Shown here piece after piece: positions 1-12,420 of a DNA stretch of 64,000 nt. The DNA lies in NCBI RefSeq assembly GCF_018873765.1, contig NC_057925.1, positions 57,300,970 through 57,364,969 on the forward strand. Reading direction: 5' to 3'. The notes beneath the pieces were generated by a model. The model worked only from the letters and a program-made list of their open reading frames with translations, searched no databases and was not told the origin of the DNA. Source of the stretch: Telopea speciosissima (taxonomy: Eukaryota; Streptophyta; Magnoliopsida; Proteales; Proteaceae). Position 1 is the stretch's first letter. Each line of letters begins with the position of its first letter. Made by a program: the position numbers and the translations under genes.

Positions 1-862
1 CTTGAAGCCATTTAAGAGTCCAGTTCCCCGTCCCCTTTTTCCTTGTTTAACCACCAGTTTCTGCCAAAAATATGGGGTTTGAATGGAAAACCAGGAATAA
101 TTCTGTTGACTGAGTCTGGTCTAGTCCAGTTTGACCAGCCCAGCTGATCCAGGAAAGTTATACTTTCGGGCCTATAATGTTTTTCTCCGAATTTTACTTT
201 CATATCAACAGTATTCGTCTTCTTACTTGGTGGCTATGATCTTACATGAAGATCATTTTCATCCACTAGATGTTAGGCTGCAAAAGTACAGCACTTTATG
301 TACTTATCTGTTTGTGCCTGTTATTACTACAGTCGTCAAGTCATGGACATTTGAAAGTGCTACGTCTTTGTTATGTGAACTGACCTAAGAGATGGAAGAT
401 GAATGTATACAGGATTTTTAAGAATTTCAAGCCTCATTAATTCTGAGATTCATTTCTTTTCTGAATATCCTTGGACTAAAATTCCCTTGTGAGGAACTTA
501 GAATGAATCAAATGGTTACTCAGTCAACTATTAATCCAGTTATTTGTCAGAGATTAGTAAAAAGAGAATGACATCTTCTTGCGTCTTGGTTTGAGATCAG
601 AATCCTAGTTCATCTATTGAGATATTGATGGAAATATTTGAGTGTTCCCATTTGAATTTGTAAAATAACTACAGAATCTCTATGGTGCACTCAAATTATA
701 ATTCTATCATATGGAGTTGAAAGAATTTTTGTTCCTGGATTATAATTCTGAACATTTTCCAATTTGAATGCATTGCCAACTTATGAGATGTTGCTTCAGT
801 TAATGCTAATTATTTGTCTCTGATTATATGGTTTATTGCTCATATATGCTCATTTGTTGCAG
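1..862. other. Intron sequence upstream of the first visible NAGLU exon
   Basis: No part of this stretch matches the NAGLU protein in any frame, and the exon at 863 is preceded by a normal acceptor (TTTGTTGCAG). The simplest reading is that it is the intron before that exon, with the 5' two thirds of the gene left of the window. The open frames at 131-388 and 12-203 look like chance; neither has recognisable protein similarity. Confidence 0.6.
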
Positions 863-2119
863 GATCATAACAAAGATTACATTGTTGAATTCCCGGATTG
901 GGATCCTTCAGTGAGACCTGATTTAAACATGTCAGCAAAAGGGAAGATGCACCTTGCACTGGATTTAACTAGAAGATTCTCCTTTATAGAAGTGATCGCT
1001 TCTTTGCCTCAGCCACATTTATGGTACTCCACCAAAGAGGTCATTCATGCTTTGAGTCTATTCCTTAATGCAGGAAATGATCTTTCAGGAAGCCTCACAT
1101 ATAGGTAGAAGGCCCTAGATTTTGATTACACATAATGATTTTTTGCATATGTTACTTCCGTGTTATCTCCAGAATTACTTGATATATTTAATATCAAATG
1201 ATATTTGCATTTGTCCTGCCATTTTTCGTCTTTATTGGCCATATTCTCTATTAATTGTCTTTTTTTCTCCCAAGCATTTGTGCTGAACTATCATCATCTC
1301 TTTTTATGTTTTGTTTTTTCAATACATTACGAAACCCCTACGGAGCAGGTAGAAAATATAAGGATGGCATACTGATTGTAAATTATGACAGATATGACTT
1401 GGTCGACTTAACTCGACAAGTCCTATCAAAGCTTGGAAACCAGGTATATATGGACGCAGTGATTGCTTTTCAACAGGAGGATGTGAAAGCTTTAAGTGTT
1501 CAAGGTGAAAGGTTCATTCAACTCATCAAAGATATCGATACTCTTCTGTCTTCTGATGATAATTTGCTACTGGGAACGTGGTTAGAAAGTGCAAAAGGTC
1601 TTGCTGTAACTCCAAACGAGTTGAGGCAGGTAAGAACAAAGAATTGATTTAGTTAGTTGTCTTCTTTATGTAATTTCTTGGAGAATTTAGATTATTGAAA
1701 ATTTTCTTATTTCTCAGTATGAATGGAATGCAAGAACACAAATAACAATGTGGTTTGATAACTCAGAGACCAATCAGAGCAATCTTCATGACTATGGTAT
1801 TTTTTCTTGGTACTTGCTTTATTATTATTATTATTATTATTATTATCATTGATTATGGTATATTATCTATTGCTTATGGACAGCCAACAAGTTCTGGAGT
1901 GGGCTTTTGCAAAGTTACTATCTGCCAAGGGCTTCCACTTACTTCAGTCATTTATTAACAAGTTTGAGGGAAAACAGAGCCTTTCAGCTGGAAGAATGGA
2001 GAAGAGAGTGGATCTCTCTTTCAAACAAATGGCAAGAAGGGACAGAGCTTTACCCTGTAGAAGCTCAGGGAGATGCCCATGCAATTGCTGAAGCATTGTT
2101 CAAGAAATACTTAAGCTGA
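863..2119 (+). CDS. NAGLU: Alpha-N-acetylglucosaminidase (NAGLU family), C-terminal exons only
   Basis: GH89 enzyme that removes terminal alpha-N-acetylglucosamine; the Arabidopsis member is CYL1 (At5g13690), needed for reproduction. Exons joined by phase: 863-1104, 1392-1629, 1718-1796 and 1884-2119, with the stop at 2117-2119. The 1104/1392 junction gives ..[14 protein letters not shown].. and the 1796/1884 junction gives ..[13 protein letters not shown]... Family landmarks are [50 protein letters not shown] and the end [12 protein letters not shown]. Only the C-terminal domain is present; the catalytic glutamates of GH89 lie upstream of the window. An (ATT)n tract sits in the last intron near 1821-1850. 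The gene converges on STELLO. Confidence 0.93.
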
Positions 2120-3110
2120 GATTTGAATTGATTCGTCGAGAATCAATTAAAGATGTATAGCGGATTTGTTTGTCGATTTATACAGGTGATAGTGAGCCCT
2201 TCATATCTGGGTTCCTTATTAATCGACTCCAGTGATCAATATTTTTAAGTCATTGATTTAATAGGAAAGATTCAATTTTAAGCCTTTCACTAAAGAATGT
2301 ATTTGTGCTCATCTATCAAAGTAGCAAACAATATTCAGGCTGTTATCACAATCTATAAACAGCTCAAATGGATATTCTCTGTTGGCCTCGGTGCTTGGCC
2401 TTCATTTATCATTTGAGTCACACATTTAGAATCCAGTTACAACTCAATAATGGTTGGAGGATCTCAACTATTTAACAATGATATATATGGAGATTTCTTG
2501 ATGTAGTCAACAAAAATTATCTTGGGTAGGAGATCATTCAAATGGAAAAGCTGAAAGGGTATGTATCTCATGGGAAAAGGCTGGGTATGCTAGCGGTACC
2601 GTATGCTAGCACAACTAAAGATAAGGAAGGTGGAAAAATTCTTCTTATATTTAATATGTTTTTGAGTTATACAATTATTCTTGGTCATGATTGGAAATTT
2701 TTTAATTTATTCTTGTTTTACTTCTCTAACTTCCAACTGAACAGGACTTAGGCCTGCAATTAATATATTAAATTTGGGAAAAGTTTTTCTAATTTGCAGA
2801 GCAAAGGTGGTCGGGAGTAATCAACACTCATAAATCACCCCCCTCCCCTATTGTTTGTAGTGCCTGAAATGCCCTTGCCAAGAATCTGATGGACTGTCTT
2901 TTTGCTTTGCCGACTAAAGAACCTCCCCCCATTAAATATAAATATAAAAAAAAAAAAAAAAAAAAACTAACTTATGTACATATTATTAATTTTTAATATA
3001 ATTGTATAAAATCTATATGATATATTGAGTCTAATATGGAAAAAATTACATGCTTTATAATTGTTATAGATTTTAAAATTGCGATACTAGTTACAATTTG
3101 AATGTTGAAT
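2120..3110. other. Intergenic, 3' flank of NAGLU
   Basis: AT-rich DNA with a poly-A tract near 2947-2966 and no convincing coding frame. The small open frame at 2542-2751 has no family resemblance and is not called. The first few hundred bases probably hold the NAGLU 3' UTR. Confidence 0.5.
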
Positions 3111-3118
3111 TAGAAACT

Positions 3119-3465
3119 GCAATCCAAAGGTATGACCAAGTGGTCCGAGTCTCTGGAAACAACCTCTCCGTGAAGTGGAGGTAAGGCTGTAAAAAAATCC
3201 TCTGCAGTGTAGGCCTGAGAGCTCAACAAGTGGAAGATGCAACATCCAACGGTGCCAAACTTGAGAAGAAAGAAAAAAAAAAAAAAAAAAAAAAAAAACT
3301 GCCTTGCATTGAGCTTGCACCGTTGGGTGAAGCTTCTTCCACATGTCAAGCTCTGAGTGCCGCACTGCAAAGGATTTTAATCCGAGTAAGACTGTGTACA
3401 CTATGACCCTCCCTAGATCCCGCAATAATGGAACCCTCGTGCATCGGACAACCTTTTGTGTAACT
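3119..3465 (+). repeat. Au-like SINE split by a MITE
   Basis: The left part (about 3119-3190) has the SINE-style middle GTGGAGGTAAGGCTG. The right part (about 3387-3465) continues with ACTATGACCCTCCC, GATCCCGCAAT and CCTCGTGCAT, which are landmarks of the plant Au SINE 3' half. The two halves join once the element at 3191-3386 and its target duplication are removed. A better-preserved relative lies at 6204-6335. Confidence 0.65.
3191..3386. mobile_element. Mutator-type MITE inserted in the SINE
   Basis: A 196-bp fold-back element. Its left end AAAATCCTCTGCAGTG is the inverse of the right end CACTGCAAAGGATTTT, and the arms continue through GAGCTCAACAAGTGGAAG / CTTCCACATGTCAAGCTC to an A-rich centre. 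It is flanked by a 9-bp duplication, TAAGGCTGT (3182-3190) and TAAGACTGT (3387-3395), with one mismatch. Nine bases is the Mutator superfamily size. A second copy lies at 22375-22620. Confidence 0.82.
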
Positions 3466-4283
3466 CACTTGCATGTGACTTTGACACATTGAAATCAAAA
3501 AAGGGAAAACAAAAATAAAAAAAATATTTTCAGAGCTTTTGGTTCAGTCTCTTGGGTGCAATAAATTGAAAAATGGCCCACCCCCTTGTACTTAATTGAA
3601 AGTGAAACTCGACCATTTCGATGGGATGCAGAGTCTTCTATCACATACATCCATGATATCATCACATGGTTTATGTTTAAGATATACTAGTCTTAAACTT
3701 TTGCCAGATGAGTTTAACTCTTGTGACCTCCCAACATGTGAACTTTCAACTAAAATAGAGTAAGAAAGTTCAGGTCTGTGGAGAACGCTCAAGAGTGGTC
3801 AGAATACCACGGAAATGCAGGGAAATGAATGGGGATTTCTGTTTCTTAGTTAGGTTAAGGCTTTGATTAACTGGAGTTCTCAAAGCCTATTATCAACCAT
3901 ATTTATACTCTGATATGTATAGCCTTAGATATTAAATCAAGAGGAAGAAAAGAGAAATAGGGGGCTAGAATTGTGTCATTGGAGGTTTTCTCTTCTTCTC
4001 TTCTCATATATCCTTGATCCAATTAATTTGATGAGGCATTTCTGTTTTTTTTTTTTTTTGGGGGGGGTGGGGGATGGGAACTATTCCAGCCAGTAAATGA
4101 ATAATACAACATAAATGTACAAAAAAATATATAAAAAAAAAGAAGAAGGAAATAAAAACCAACACCCCCTTCACAAAATTTTACAAAAATAAAAATAAGA
4201 AAAAAAATACAGAATGTGGTATGACAGCAACCACAGTGGTACATATTTCTTCCATCGTGTCCAAAATGGAAGACTTCCCACCA
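3466..4283. other. Intergenic region between NAGLU and STELLO 3' ends
   Basis: AT-rich with homopolymer runs (poly-T and poly-G near 4045-4072, A-rich 4120-4210). The part just below 4284 is probably the STELLO 3' UTR. No coding signal is seen on either strand. Confidence 0.5.
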
Positions 4284-7200
4284 TTAAACCAGCTCCATTA
4301 GAAGTGGATCGCCTGTTGCCATGATTCTGACCAGCTTTATAAAATCAGGCTCATTGGACACATTCCATGGATGCACTGCGGGTACTTGAGCAGAATAAAA
4401 GCTCGAATAATTGTTAGATGGTGCTTCTGTTTTGTAAATCATTGTACTTAACACAGAATCAAAATTACGTAGTGAATCCATTGCCATGAAGAACATGGGT
4501 ACTGCAACCTTTTGATGGATTTCTAAATCGCCGACCAGACCTACAAGATCCACAAAGTCCCCAACAAAGCGCTGAGGAACATAAAAAACCTCGGAACTGC
4601 AGAGGATCAGGTTCTGCTTGCCCATGCTGCTCTCCTTGTAACTAACCTGAAAGTGGACTGGCATCATACTGACAACTTTCTTCACCATGTCTGCCTGTCT
4701 TGAAAACCATGCCGAGTCGTTCCCAATGGTTGAGACAGTGACCCAAGACTCGGGAACCTGAGAACAAAAGTTACAAAATTTAGAACTCATGAGCAGTGAG
4801 AGGAAGTGATAGGAATTTGATCAGGGTGCTCAAGGGCCACGATTGGAGTTTACCGTCTCGGTAATCCAAAGTTTAGTCTTGTCTGCTTGTAGCAGATTCC
4901 AGTAGTTAAGAACGGTATCATCCTGGAGGAACAGAAATCCTTCTGCACTTGTGAACCTATTGAAGATCTTGGGTAGAAACCTGTAATATAAGAGTAAAAG
5001 ATTGGAAAATAAATCTTGGGGAAAAGAATGAAGAGAATGGGTATCTCTACTGTATTATATAAAAACAGACGAGGGTGACATTGTACGGTAAGTAATGCTT
5101 TTCCAGTGGTATCGTATTGCTTTCAATTAGGACCGACAGTAAAATATTGTCTCCATGTTATGATGATGATTACGGAAGTAATAGCTAACACACTACAATG
5201 AAATTATTGTGGGGGGAGGGGGAGCGACTGCAACAGCATGAAATACTAAGCATGGTGAAGTCTATATCAAATAGATAATTTCAGGTTCGAGTTCATATAG
5301 AACCAACATGATACAAGAATTGAGATATCTCCTTAAACAAGCTTATATTTTTTATTTATTACTTACATAGAAGTGTTACACAACTTTGTTAACCACCTAC
5401 AGAAAAATATAAAAATAACCAACTGATGCTACACCGACTGTGGCATCAACTACAACATCACATAACAATCACCTTCCCAACACTGGAAAACAGAATAGAT
5501 AAGGAAAAAAAATCCAAATTATCGAAAAGTATTAAAAGACTAAAGTACCACTATATGCATAGTCAAGACTCAAGATATGGTTTCAAAGAAATAAAAGACC
5601 AAACAAATTTATCACATTAAAACTACGAAGCTAAAAACAGATTGCCACTTACGAAACACATAAAAGATTTGACAATTAAAAGATAAACTTCAAGTACTCA
5701 TACAATCACCAAAAATACATCAAAACATACAAAACTGAAAACTCATTAACAGTCTCAAGGTTGTCCTGGAAACTCTATTTATAGTTTTGATTATCAAGCC
5801 CACAAACCATAGCTCAAACTAGAGTATGAAGTCCATCATCCCAACTTCACAACAACAACAACAACAACAACTCAGCCTTATCCCAGTGCATTTGTTGTAC
5901 TAGATGTACTTACATTTTAGAGCATGTCCTTCTTCAGTTCTTTGGTACAAAAGGCCTATAGAAAAGAACTGCATTTGTCTTTGATATCAACTAACTATCA
6001 ATACACCAATAGAAAGGAATGATGCAAGCATGTGACCTTCAATTCCAGTACCACGGATATATCAATTTTTTTCTATTGGCTCTATCATATGACCATTTAG
6101 TACACCAACAACAAAAGGTCCAGCGGACCAAAGAAAAACAAATTTTGCATTTTGAGAGTGTATTGTGTACTGAGGTACAGAAATGAGACAAGGTCTAAAA
6201 GTGACCATTTAGCTCACTTGCTGAATGCTTAGTCACGGATTCAAGTCCTGGAAACAGGGGTAAGGCTGCGTACATTTGACCCTCCCCAGACCCTGCTAAA
6301 CGCGGGAGCCTTGTGCACTGGGTAAGGCCTTTTTTAGAGTGTGTAGTGTGTACTGAGGTACAGAAATGAGACAAGGTTTAAAAGTGTCAAAAACATGGAC
6401 AGGTGAGAGAGATTTTCTAGCCAGTCACTTAACAGAAAAAAAAAACAAAAAACAAAAAACTCTGATATTAGTGGGTACACCATGGTAATTATCCTGACTA
6501 AATGTCTGGACAAGAAGCCCCTTTAAAAGCTTCATAATCTTTGGGGCATCCACGATCAAAAAGATTTGCACAAGTGAACAGCAATACTTATAGTAGGGAC
6601 ATCAGTAAGACACTAGTATTGCATTTTGTATTTGTGAAACAAATCTAAAAAATTCATCACTACTGTCCCAAGGAATAAACAGCTCAAATTATGAAAGATG
6701 GAACAAGGGCAGCTGTTCAAAAGAAATTCTCATAGAAAAATCCGAATAGTTATTCACAAGAAACCCAATTTATGCCCCCTGAACCTTGTCAAAGAGAGTA
6801 GATTATATCAGAGAAATTTTCCAGTTCAATGAGGACCCTTATATAAGGTGTTGCTTTTAATGACCAGTGTGTCCAAGGGGATTCATGCCATAACAAGCTC
6901 ATATATGATTATAACTTACTTCTAACTTGAAATTAATGGAAAATGACTTGCCTGCCCAGATAATGAAATAGTTTGCAGACAAATGAAAATCGAAAGGAAA
7001 AAATAACTTATGTTAGTAACTCACTTGTATGTCTGCCACAATTGGCTCTGTTCAACTGCAAGATCTGCGTTGCTCTGCTCTGACAGAATAACTACAGTCT
7101 TGAATATCCGACCATAAAGCAATCTCCATTCTAAAGCAGTGCGTTCCACAGGTCCATTACAGAACATGATGAGCACAACATTGCCAAAATTTTTCCTCCA

Positions 7201-8715
7201 TTTAATCAGGTTTCCTATCTCGTAATTTACGGTCCCCACTTCCTCAACACCAAGGTGCACTGATGGAAGCTTTCGAGGGATGAACTCCTTTCGATCTCCA
7301 TGACCAATGGTTGGCCGTGGCCGATCCAATTCCAGCGACATCAACCTCGGTTGCTGGTACCCAACAGCCAGCAAGTCTTGAAGCCAAGCTGCAGTGAACT
7401 TCACATCCAACTCAGTCCAGAACCCCTCCTCTGCCATCGCATAACTTAATTGCAAGATCTTCTCAAACAACCTATGCTTCGAAGACCTCCATGAAATCAA
7501 AAACTTAATCAAAGGACCCACATTCACATGGAGATCCTTCTCCTCTGAAAATGGGTATGCCTCAATCCTATCATACCGATGAACCGTGGGAGGATAAACC
7601 ACAGCGTAACCACCGATTTCCCACAAAAGCCTCTGAGCCCAGTAACCTCTCAACACATCGGAAGCCATCGTACTAACAGAAACTGGAAGCATCATAGCCC
7701 AGAATGCAGGAGAGTGAAAAATCGTATTGAACGAATTCAGAGGAACCATCATACCTTGTGGCAAAGCCACTTTCGGTGCATGTTCATCAAATCTGACATC
7801 AAATGCCTCCAAACCGGCCTTTCGCGTGAAATAGAAAATTGAATCAACATCAGGGAGGCCATTCGATATGCCTTGTTGAATGAACTGCTTACCACCATAG
7901 ACTTCAGTGTAGAACTCCTCGTGTGCGAGTTCTCCAACATTCTCCAATGGCAGACCCCTCGGCCAAACCGATCGTTGCCCGAAATGAGTATAAGGGTTCA
8001 CAACCGTTCGATTTGGGTTCTCGTGGCTGTACTGCAAGATCGGCTCCTGCCTCGCTTCCTCACCAATCAATTCCAAATCAAAATGTTTGCCAAGATCACC
8101 ATCGATTACTTCTCCACGGTCATCAGCATCGAAGATTTTCTTGGCTCCGTGTTGGATTGCAAAGAGGTACCCAACAGTCTTCCTGACATAGGAATCATAA
8201 GGAAGATGATCGACAACTCGGAACCCTAGATTGGCCTGCTGCTCTAGAGACAGAAAGATCGCACCTTTGAGGCTCCAATCCGAGGGGGTCTTCGAAGTGC
8301 CGACGGCGAGGACCTGCCAACCTCCCTTGATCTTCACAAGATTGCGAAGCAAATCGGTTGGGTAATTGGAGACTGAGACGACGATCCATCGTTCTGAGCG
8401 GAAAGATGCGTAAGGTGTGGATTGATCTTTAATGGGTTGGATATTATTCCAATTAATTCTAGGGAATGATATCTTCTCAAGCTCTCTCACTCTGGTTTGG
8501 AGGAGAGCAGCTGAGTTGCCCACGCTGTTGAGGAAGAACAATGTGGCGACGGTAGCAACAAGAACGATAAACGCGAGGATTTTGCAAAAATTCTCAGACA
8601 CCCATGTGGAAAAATCGAGGTTTTTAGGATCAGAAAAGCGATCTGGAGGGAGAGATGGATGTGCTCTGAGTTGGGGTTTTGATGGTTTTGGCGATGAACG
8701 GTCTTGGACCAACAT
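4284..8715 (-). CDS. STL: STELLO-type Golgi membrane protein (DUF288 family)
   Basis: Arabidopsis STELLO1/2 (At2g41770, At3g57420) are Golgi glycosyltransferase-like proteins that interact with cellulose synthases and promote complex assembly. Exons: 8715-7025, 4980-4854 and 4757-4284; phases join cleanly and give 763 aa, the family length. I chose the start MLVQDRSSPKP at 8715, which matches the family N-terminus, rather than the in-frame ATG at 8769. One transmembrane segment (LAFIVLVATVATLFFL) near residues 47-62 follows a short cytosolic tail. Family blocks are DADDRGEVIDGDLGKHF, YSHENPNRTVVNPY, FGQRSVWPRGLPLE, KQFIQQGISNGLPD, GHGDRKEFIPRKLP and FLQDDTVLNYWNLL, ending GDPLLMELV. The first intron is about 2 kb and holds a SINE. 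No break is seen. Confidence 0.95.
5846..5890 (-). repeat. (CAA)n tail, possible RTE-type LINE 3' end remnant
   Basis: In STELLO intron 1 a run of CAA repeats is followed by CTCAGCCTTATCCCA. Read on the minus strand this is the TGGGATAAGGCTGAG plus (GTT)n tail of plant RTE LINEs; compare the plus-strand copy ending near 47253. Only the terminal few dozen bases remain. Confidence 0.45.
6204..6335 (+). repeat. Au-like SINE in STELLO intron 1
   Basis: It has a tRNA-like head with box A-like TTAGCTCACTTGCTG and box B-like GGATTCAAGTCC, followed by GGTAAGGCTGCGTACAT, GACCCTCCCCAGACCC and GGGAGCCTTGTGCACTGGG, which are Au SINE landmarks. It is bounded by nearly identical direct repeats of about 50 bp (6155-6203 and 6336-6386). 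It lies opposite to the host gene. Confidence 0.8.
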
Positions 8716-10360
8716 TGAATATAGTAGACCAATCCAGGCCCAAACTCCAACGTAACTGAACTGAACCACTTCTTCTTCTTCTTCTTCACTCCCTCAACAG
8801 AAAATTTTCAGATTCTCTCTCTCAAATTGAGCTGAACTGCAATCTCTTCGCTCCCCCAGCTTCTCTCTCCTCTGGGTCTGATGAGTGTCGGCCGACGGGT
8901 GTGGTTGCTTAGTCTTGAATTCAACAACTACTGGTAGTTGGCGTCTTGGAGATGTGGTATTGTACTGGTAGAGTGAGGTGGGATTTCCTTGTTTAATTTA
9001 TTTTTTTAAAAATATGTTTTTATTTGGACACGTTTTATACTGTGCAAGTAGGGTTATAAAAAGTGGAAATGGATCGAATCGGTGTTAATCGGATTAGAAA
9101 ACAAAAACCCTAAAATCCACACATTTTATCAAAACATGTCCTAAAATCATACCGTTAAAGCGTTGTTTTCAAACTATTAGATGAATGCACTGAAAACAAA
9201 CGAAGGACCAAGTGATTTAGAGTTTCAATGGCGTTAGGGCTGAAAAAACGACAGATCTAGAGAGAGAGAGAGAGAGAGAGAGAGTTACCTTCATCGATTG
9301 CGAGTGAGAGACCTGAAGGAGAGTGACAATCGATAGAGAGCTGAGCATTGTTGTGGCGTTGGGTCGCGATTTTTAGAAGCCACGAGAATCCATTTTTAGT
9401 CACAATATATATACCTGGGTGGAGAAACTTGGATTTTTTTAGAATTCGCCCCTTGGGGTGAATTCTAATGGATTCTAAAATTACATAGAAAAATGGATTC
9501 ATGTGGATTCTTAGAATCCAACATGGAACTGTGTTTCGAGCAACCAAATACGAAAAAAGATAAGGAATCTAGATCCCGTCAAATCTGTCTCCGAAGAAAC
9601 CTTTAACCAAACCCGCCCTGAATAAGTCGATTAAGACAATTCCAAGTTATTTTCGGATAGAAGTGGGATCAACCCTGAAATCGGCTTCCGATTTAGGGGT
9701 AGGCAATCAAAATATGATCGAGTATAGGGATTGAATGATGAAGAAAAACAATCAAATTGGTGAATTATTATTGTTAACTAGTTAGAAACATTTTTATAAA
9801 AAAAATAAAAATATGCACGTTCTTTGTCTAGGAGCAGCGCATCTGGATACATTTTGTTGTTTGCCGTTTTTTCTCGCAAGAAAACGTGTTTAAAACGATA
9901 ATTACTAAGAGAGGACGCAACAAGGGTGACATATTGGGCATTCAGGGGGGCCATACCGATTATTTGTGCTTCCGGTGCAAGAACTTCATCCCAAAAAAAA
10001 AAAACATGTTAGCATCCTGAAGTGAAGTTTGCTATTGTAGTCCTATTGTGTGATCACTTCCAAAGGAGACCTTTTTCTCTGTTAATAATTATTTAGTAGG
10101 TAGGAGTTGGGCACGTCGCCCACTCAACTAGCTAATGGGCGAGCTAGATGGGAAGGGGTAGGGGATTTTTTAGGTGCGGATAGGAAGGGGTGGCTCAGCT
10201 GGCCAATGGACGAGTTGGTTGAAGAGGCGATGGGGTCTTTTCTATGGGGGTGAGGAGACAGAGATATCTTATCAAAAAAAAAAAGAAGAGAGAGAGATAG
10301 ACTTAGTAGTTCAGCAACGTGCTCAGTCTTTTCCCTTATTTACTAAATGAAAAATAGTTT
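8716..10360. other. STELLO 5' leader/promoter side and intergenic DNA
   Basis: The first 200 bases hold pyrimidine/TTC-rich sequence typical of a plant 5' leader read on the minus strand. A (GA)n microsatellite lies at about 9260-9285. A short inverted repeat centred near 9448 (GAATTC..GAATTC) sits among diverged GAATCCA-type inverted motifs at 9380-9510 and may be an old MITE. No coding sequence is supported; the frame at 9257-9547 is low-complexity. Confidence 0.5.
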
Positions 10361-10395
10361 TCTGTCCGAGAGTGTGGTCTAGGCCAGTATCCTCA

Positions 10396-10915
10396 TGGAT
10401 CCAGAGCCTCTACGGCCTATGTATCGCAGTGATCTAACCGGCCCTGTAACATGAGCTTGACAGCTGTAAACTTTTAAAAACTTTGAGTTAACAGTTTAAG
10501 TATATGGCAAACCAAGATAGATCGGTCTGGGTTTACCAAGACGGACCGGTCTACAACTAAAACAAAATAAACGATTTTCTTTTCTTCCTCCCATCGTCCC
10601 ATTTTCACATCTTAAAACCCTAGATTGCATTTTCATGAGCTTTCTCTTCTTCCTCCTCGTTCGAACCCACCCCCATCCTCTTCCTCCTTCGGCTCCTTTG
10701 TGACGAAATCTGCCACTCTTCCTCCACGATTCCTTTTTTTTTTTTCTCAAACCAACGACTGCTCTTTTCCTTTTCTTCCCAGCGAACCCAAACCGAGGAG
10801 CTTTTCTTCCTCCTCTGAAACCAGATCATCTTCCTAGGAAGTAGCTCTTATTCCTCCTCTGAAAAATCTTGAGGTCGAAAGCTGCCTCTCTTCCTCCACT
10901 AGAAATAACCTGCAT
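10396..10915 (+). repeat. Left long terminal inverted repeat of the MULE
   Basis: This arm pairs with 17685-18230. Shared blocks in order are GGCCCTGTAACATGAGC, AACTTTGAGTTAAC, TTTAAGTATATGGCAAACCA, GGACCGGTCTAC, TCCTCCCATCGTCCCATTTT, GAAACCAGATCATCTTCC and AAATCTTGAGGTCGAAA. The right arm has about 25 extra bases after the first block. Confidence 0.9.
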
Positions 10916-11789
10916 TCTCTTTGTTATTTCTCTCTCTCTCACAAACCTAAGTCCTTTCGAACCCACCCATCATCTTCCTCCTCTCACCTCCTCTGGTCTG
11001 TCGAACCTCGAAGGTGGGAACAGAGATACAGATCTGGATCTGGAAAGATTTGGGAGCTCCAAACTGTGAGAAGAATCGTCCACTAACAAGAACCCAATCA
11101 ATGTTAGTCTCTCTCTCTAACAAACACGATCTAGGTTTATCGCCCATCACATGAACTCTGAAATTAATTTGCTGTTGGATCTGAATCTCTGTTATCTCTC
11201 TCGCTCTCTCTGTTTGTGTGTAGATGTGAGGGTTTTGCCACATATTCTGGTTCTCTCGCTCTCTGTTTGTGTGTAAATACACTACAAGAAAAAGCATTTT
11301 TGGCTACGGTTAAAATTTTTACCGTAGCCAAATATATATTTTTAGCAACGGTAGTTTACCATTCGTCGCCTTATTTAATTTATAGCAACGGTAATATATA
11401 ATCCGTTGCCCAATATGATTTATAGCAACGGTAATATATAATCCGTCGTCCAATATGATTTATAGCTACGTGCACCAACATAGAGTCGCCAAATTTCATT
11501 TAGGGCGACGAAAAATATATTAGTGTCGTAAAAAAATATTTAATACAACGGCTATTCTATAACCGTTACGAAAAATACGATTTGTAGCAACGACATAATA
11601 CAAACCGTTGTGTTATATTATTTTGACCAACGGTTTTATAAGAACCGTCGCCTAATATCACTTAAGGTGTAAGAGATTGTATTTATTTTGGCCAATGGTT
11701 TTACAAGAACCGTCGCCTTATATCAATTTTGGCCAACGGTTGTACAAGAACCGTCGCCTTATATCACTTAGGGCAACATATTATTTTTT

Positions 11790-12420
11790 ACTATAAGAGA
11801 TTGTATTTATTTTTTTGGTCTTTCAACATTCCTGCTCTTCTACCAAAAAAAAAAAAAACATTCCCGCGCGCTGTTTCTCTTCGCTATCTATCCCTCTCGA
11901 TCTATCTGACTTTTCTTCTCTTACTCTCCCTCTCGCTTTTGGAAACCTTCTATCTTACTCTGTTCAACCTTAACCCTATCCTCCAAGGATCTACATCTCG
12001 CCTCTTTGAGCTACCCATGCGCCCCATTCTTTGTGGAATCATTGCAAGCCCGTCAGGGAGGCTGGCTGACTCCCATCTTATGCAGTCCTCTCGGCATTCT
12101 TCGACGCCTTTGCAAGGTATGATTTCTGTCTTTATCTTTTATTCTTTACTAGTATTGATTTCTCTCTCTATCTCTCTCTTTATCCTTTTTCTTTTAATCA
12201 GTATAGATTTCTCTCTATCTCTTTATCGATTTTCTCTTTTGACTGTTATCCAGGGAATTAATCAGTCGGTTGAGGAAGGAAGCCGGGTTAGGTATTCTCA
12301 TCCTCTTGATGATCTTCTTCTATTTCTGTGTTTGATTTTCTAGTTGTTTCTCTTAGTATCATTTGTCTTCTTCTTCTATTTCTATGTTCTTACCTCTTGA
12401 TAGGAATGAAGAAATGGTGA
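11790..12420 (+). other. Exon/intron-like segment inside the CACTA element
   Basis: A pyrimidine-rich, leader-like stretch is followed by an open frame around the ATG at 12016, ending at a good donor (TTTGCAAG|GTATGATTTC, near 12116). A CT-rich intron-like stretch ends in ATCCAG near 12254 and is followed by another short open block. This layout suggests a captured host gene 5' end, but I do not recognise the protein (it starts MRPILCGIIASPSGR). Confidence 0.4.

Noticed and set aside
7579-8755. Several plus-strand and alternate-frame ORFs of 60-118 codons
   Set aside because: They lie antisense or out of frame within STELLO exon 1, which has clear family identity over its whole length.
8716-8769. 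In-frame upstream ATG adding 18 residues to STELLO
   Set aside because: The family starts at MLVQDR; the added residues are hydrophobic, not shared, and fall in leader-like sequence.
10496-11297. Multiple basic ORFs in the MULE left arm
   Set aside because: They are low-complexity frames from CT/GA-rich TIR sequence and are mirrored in the right arm.
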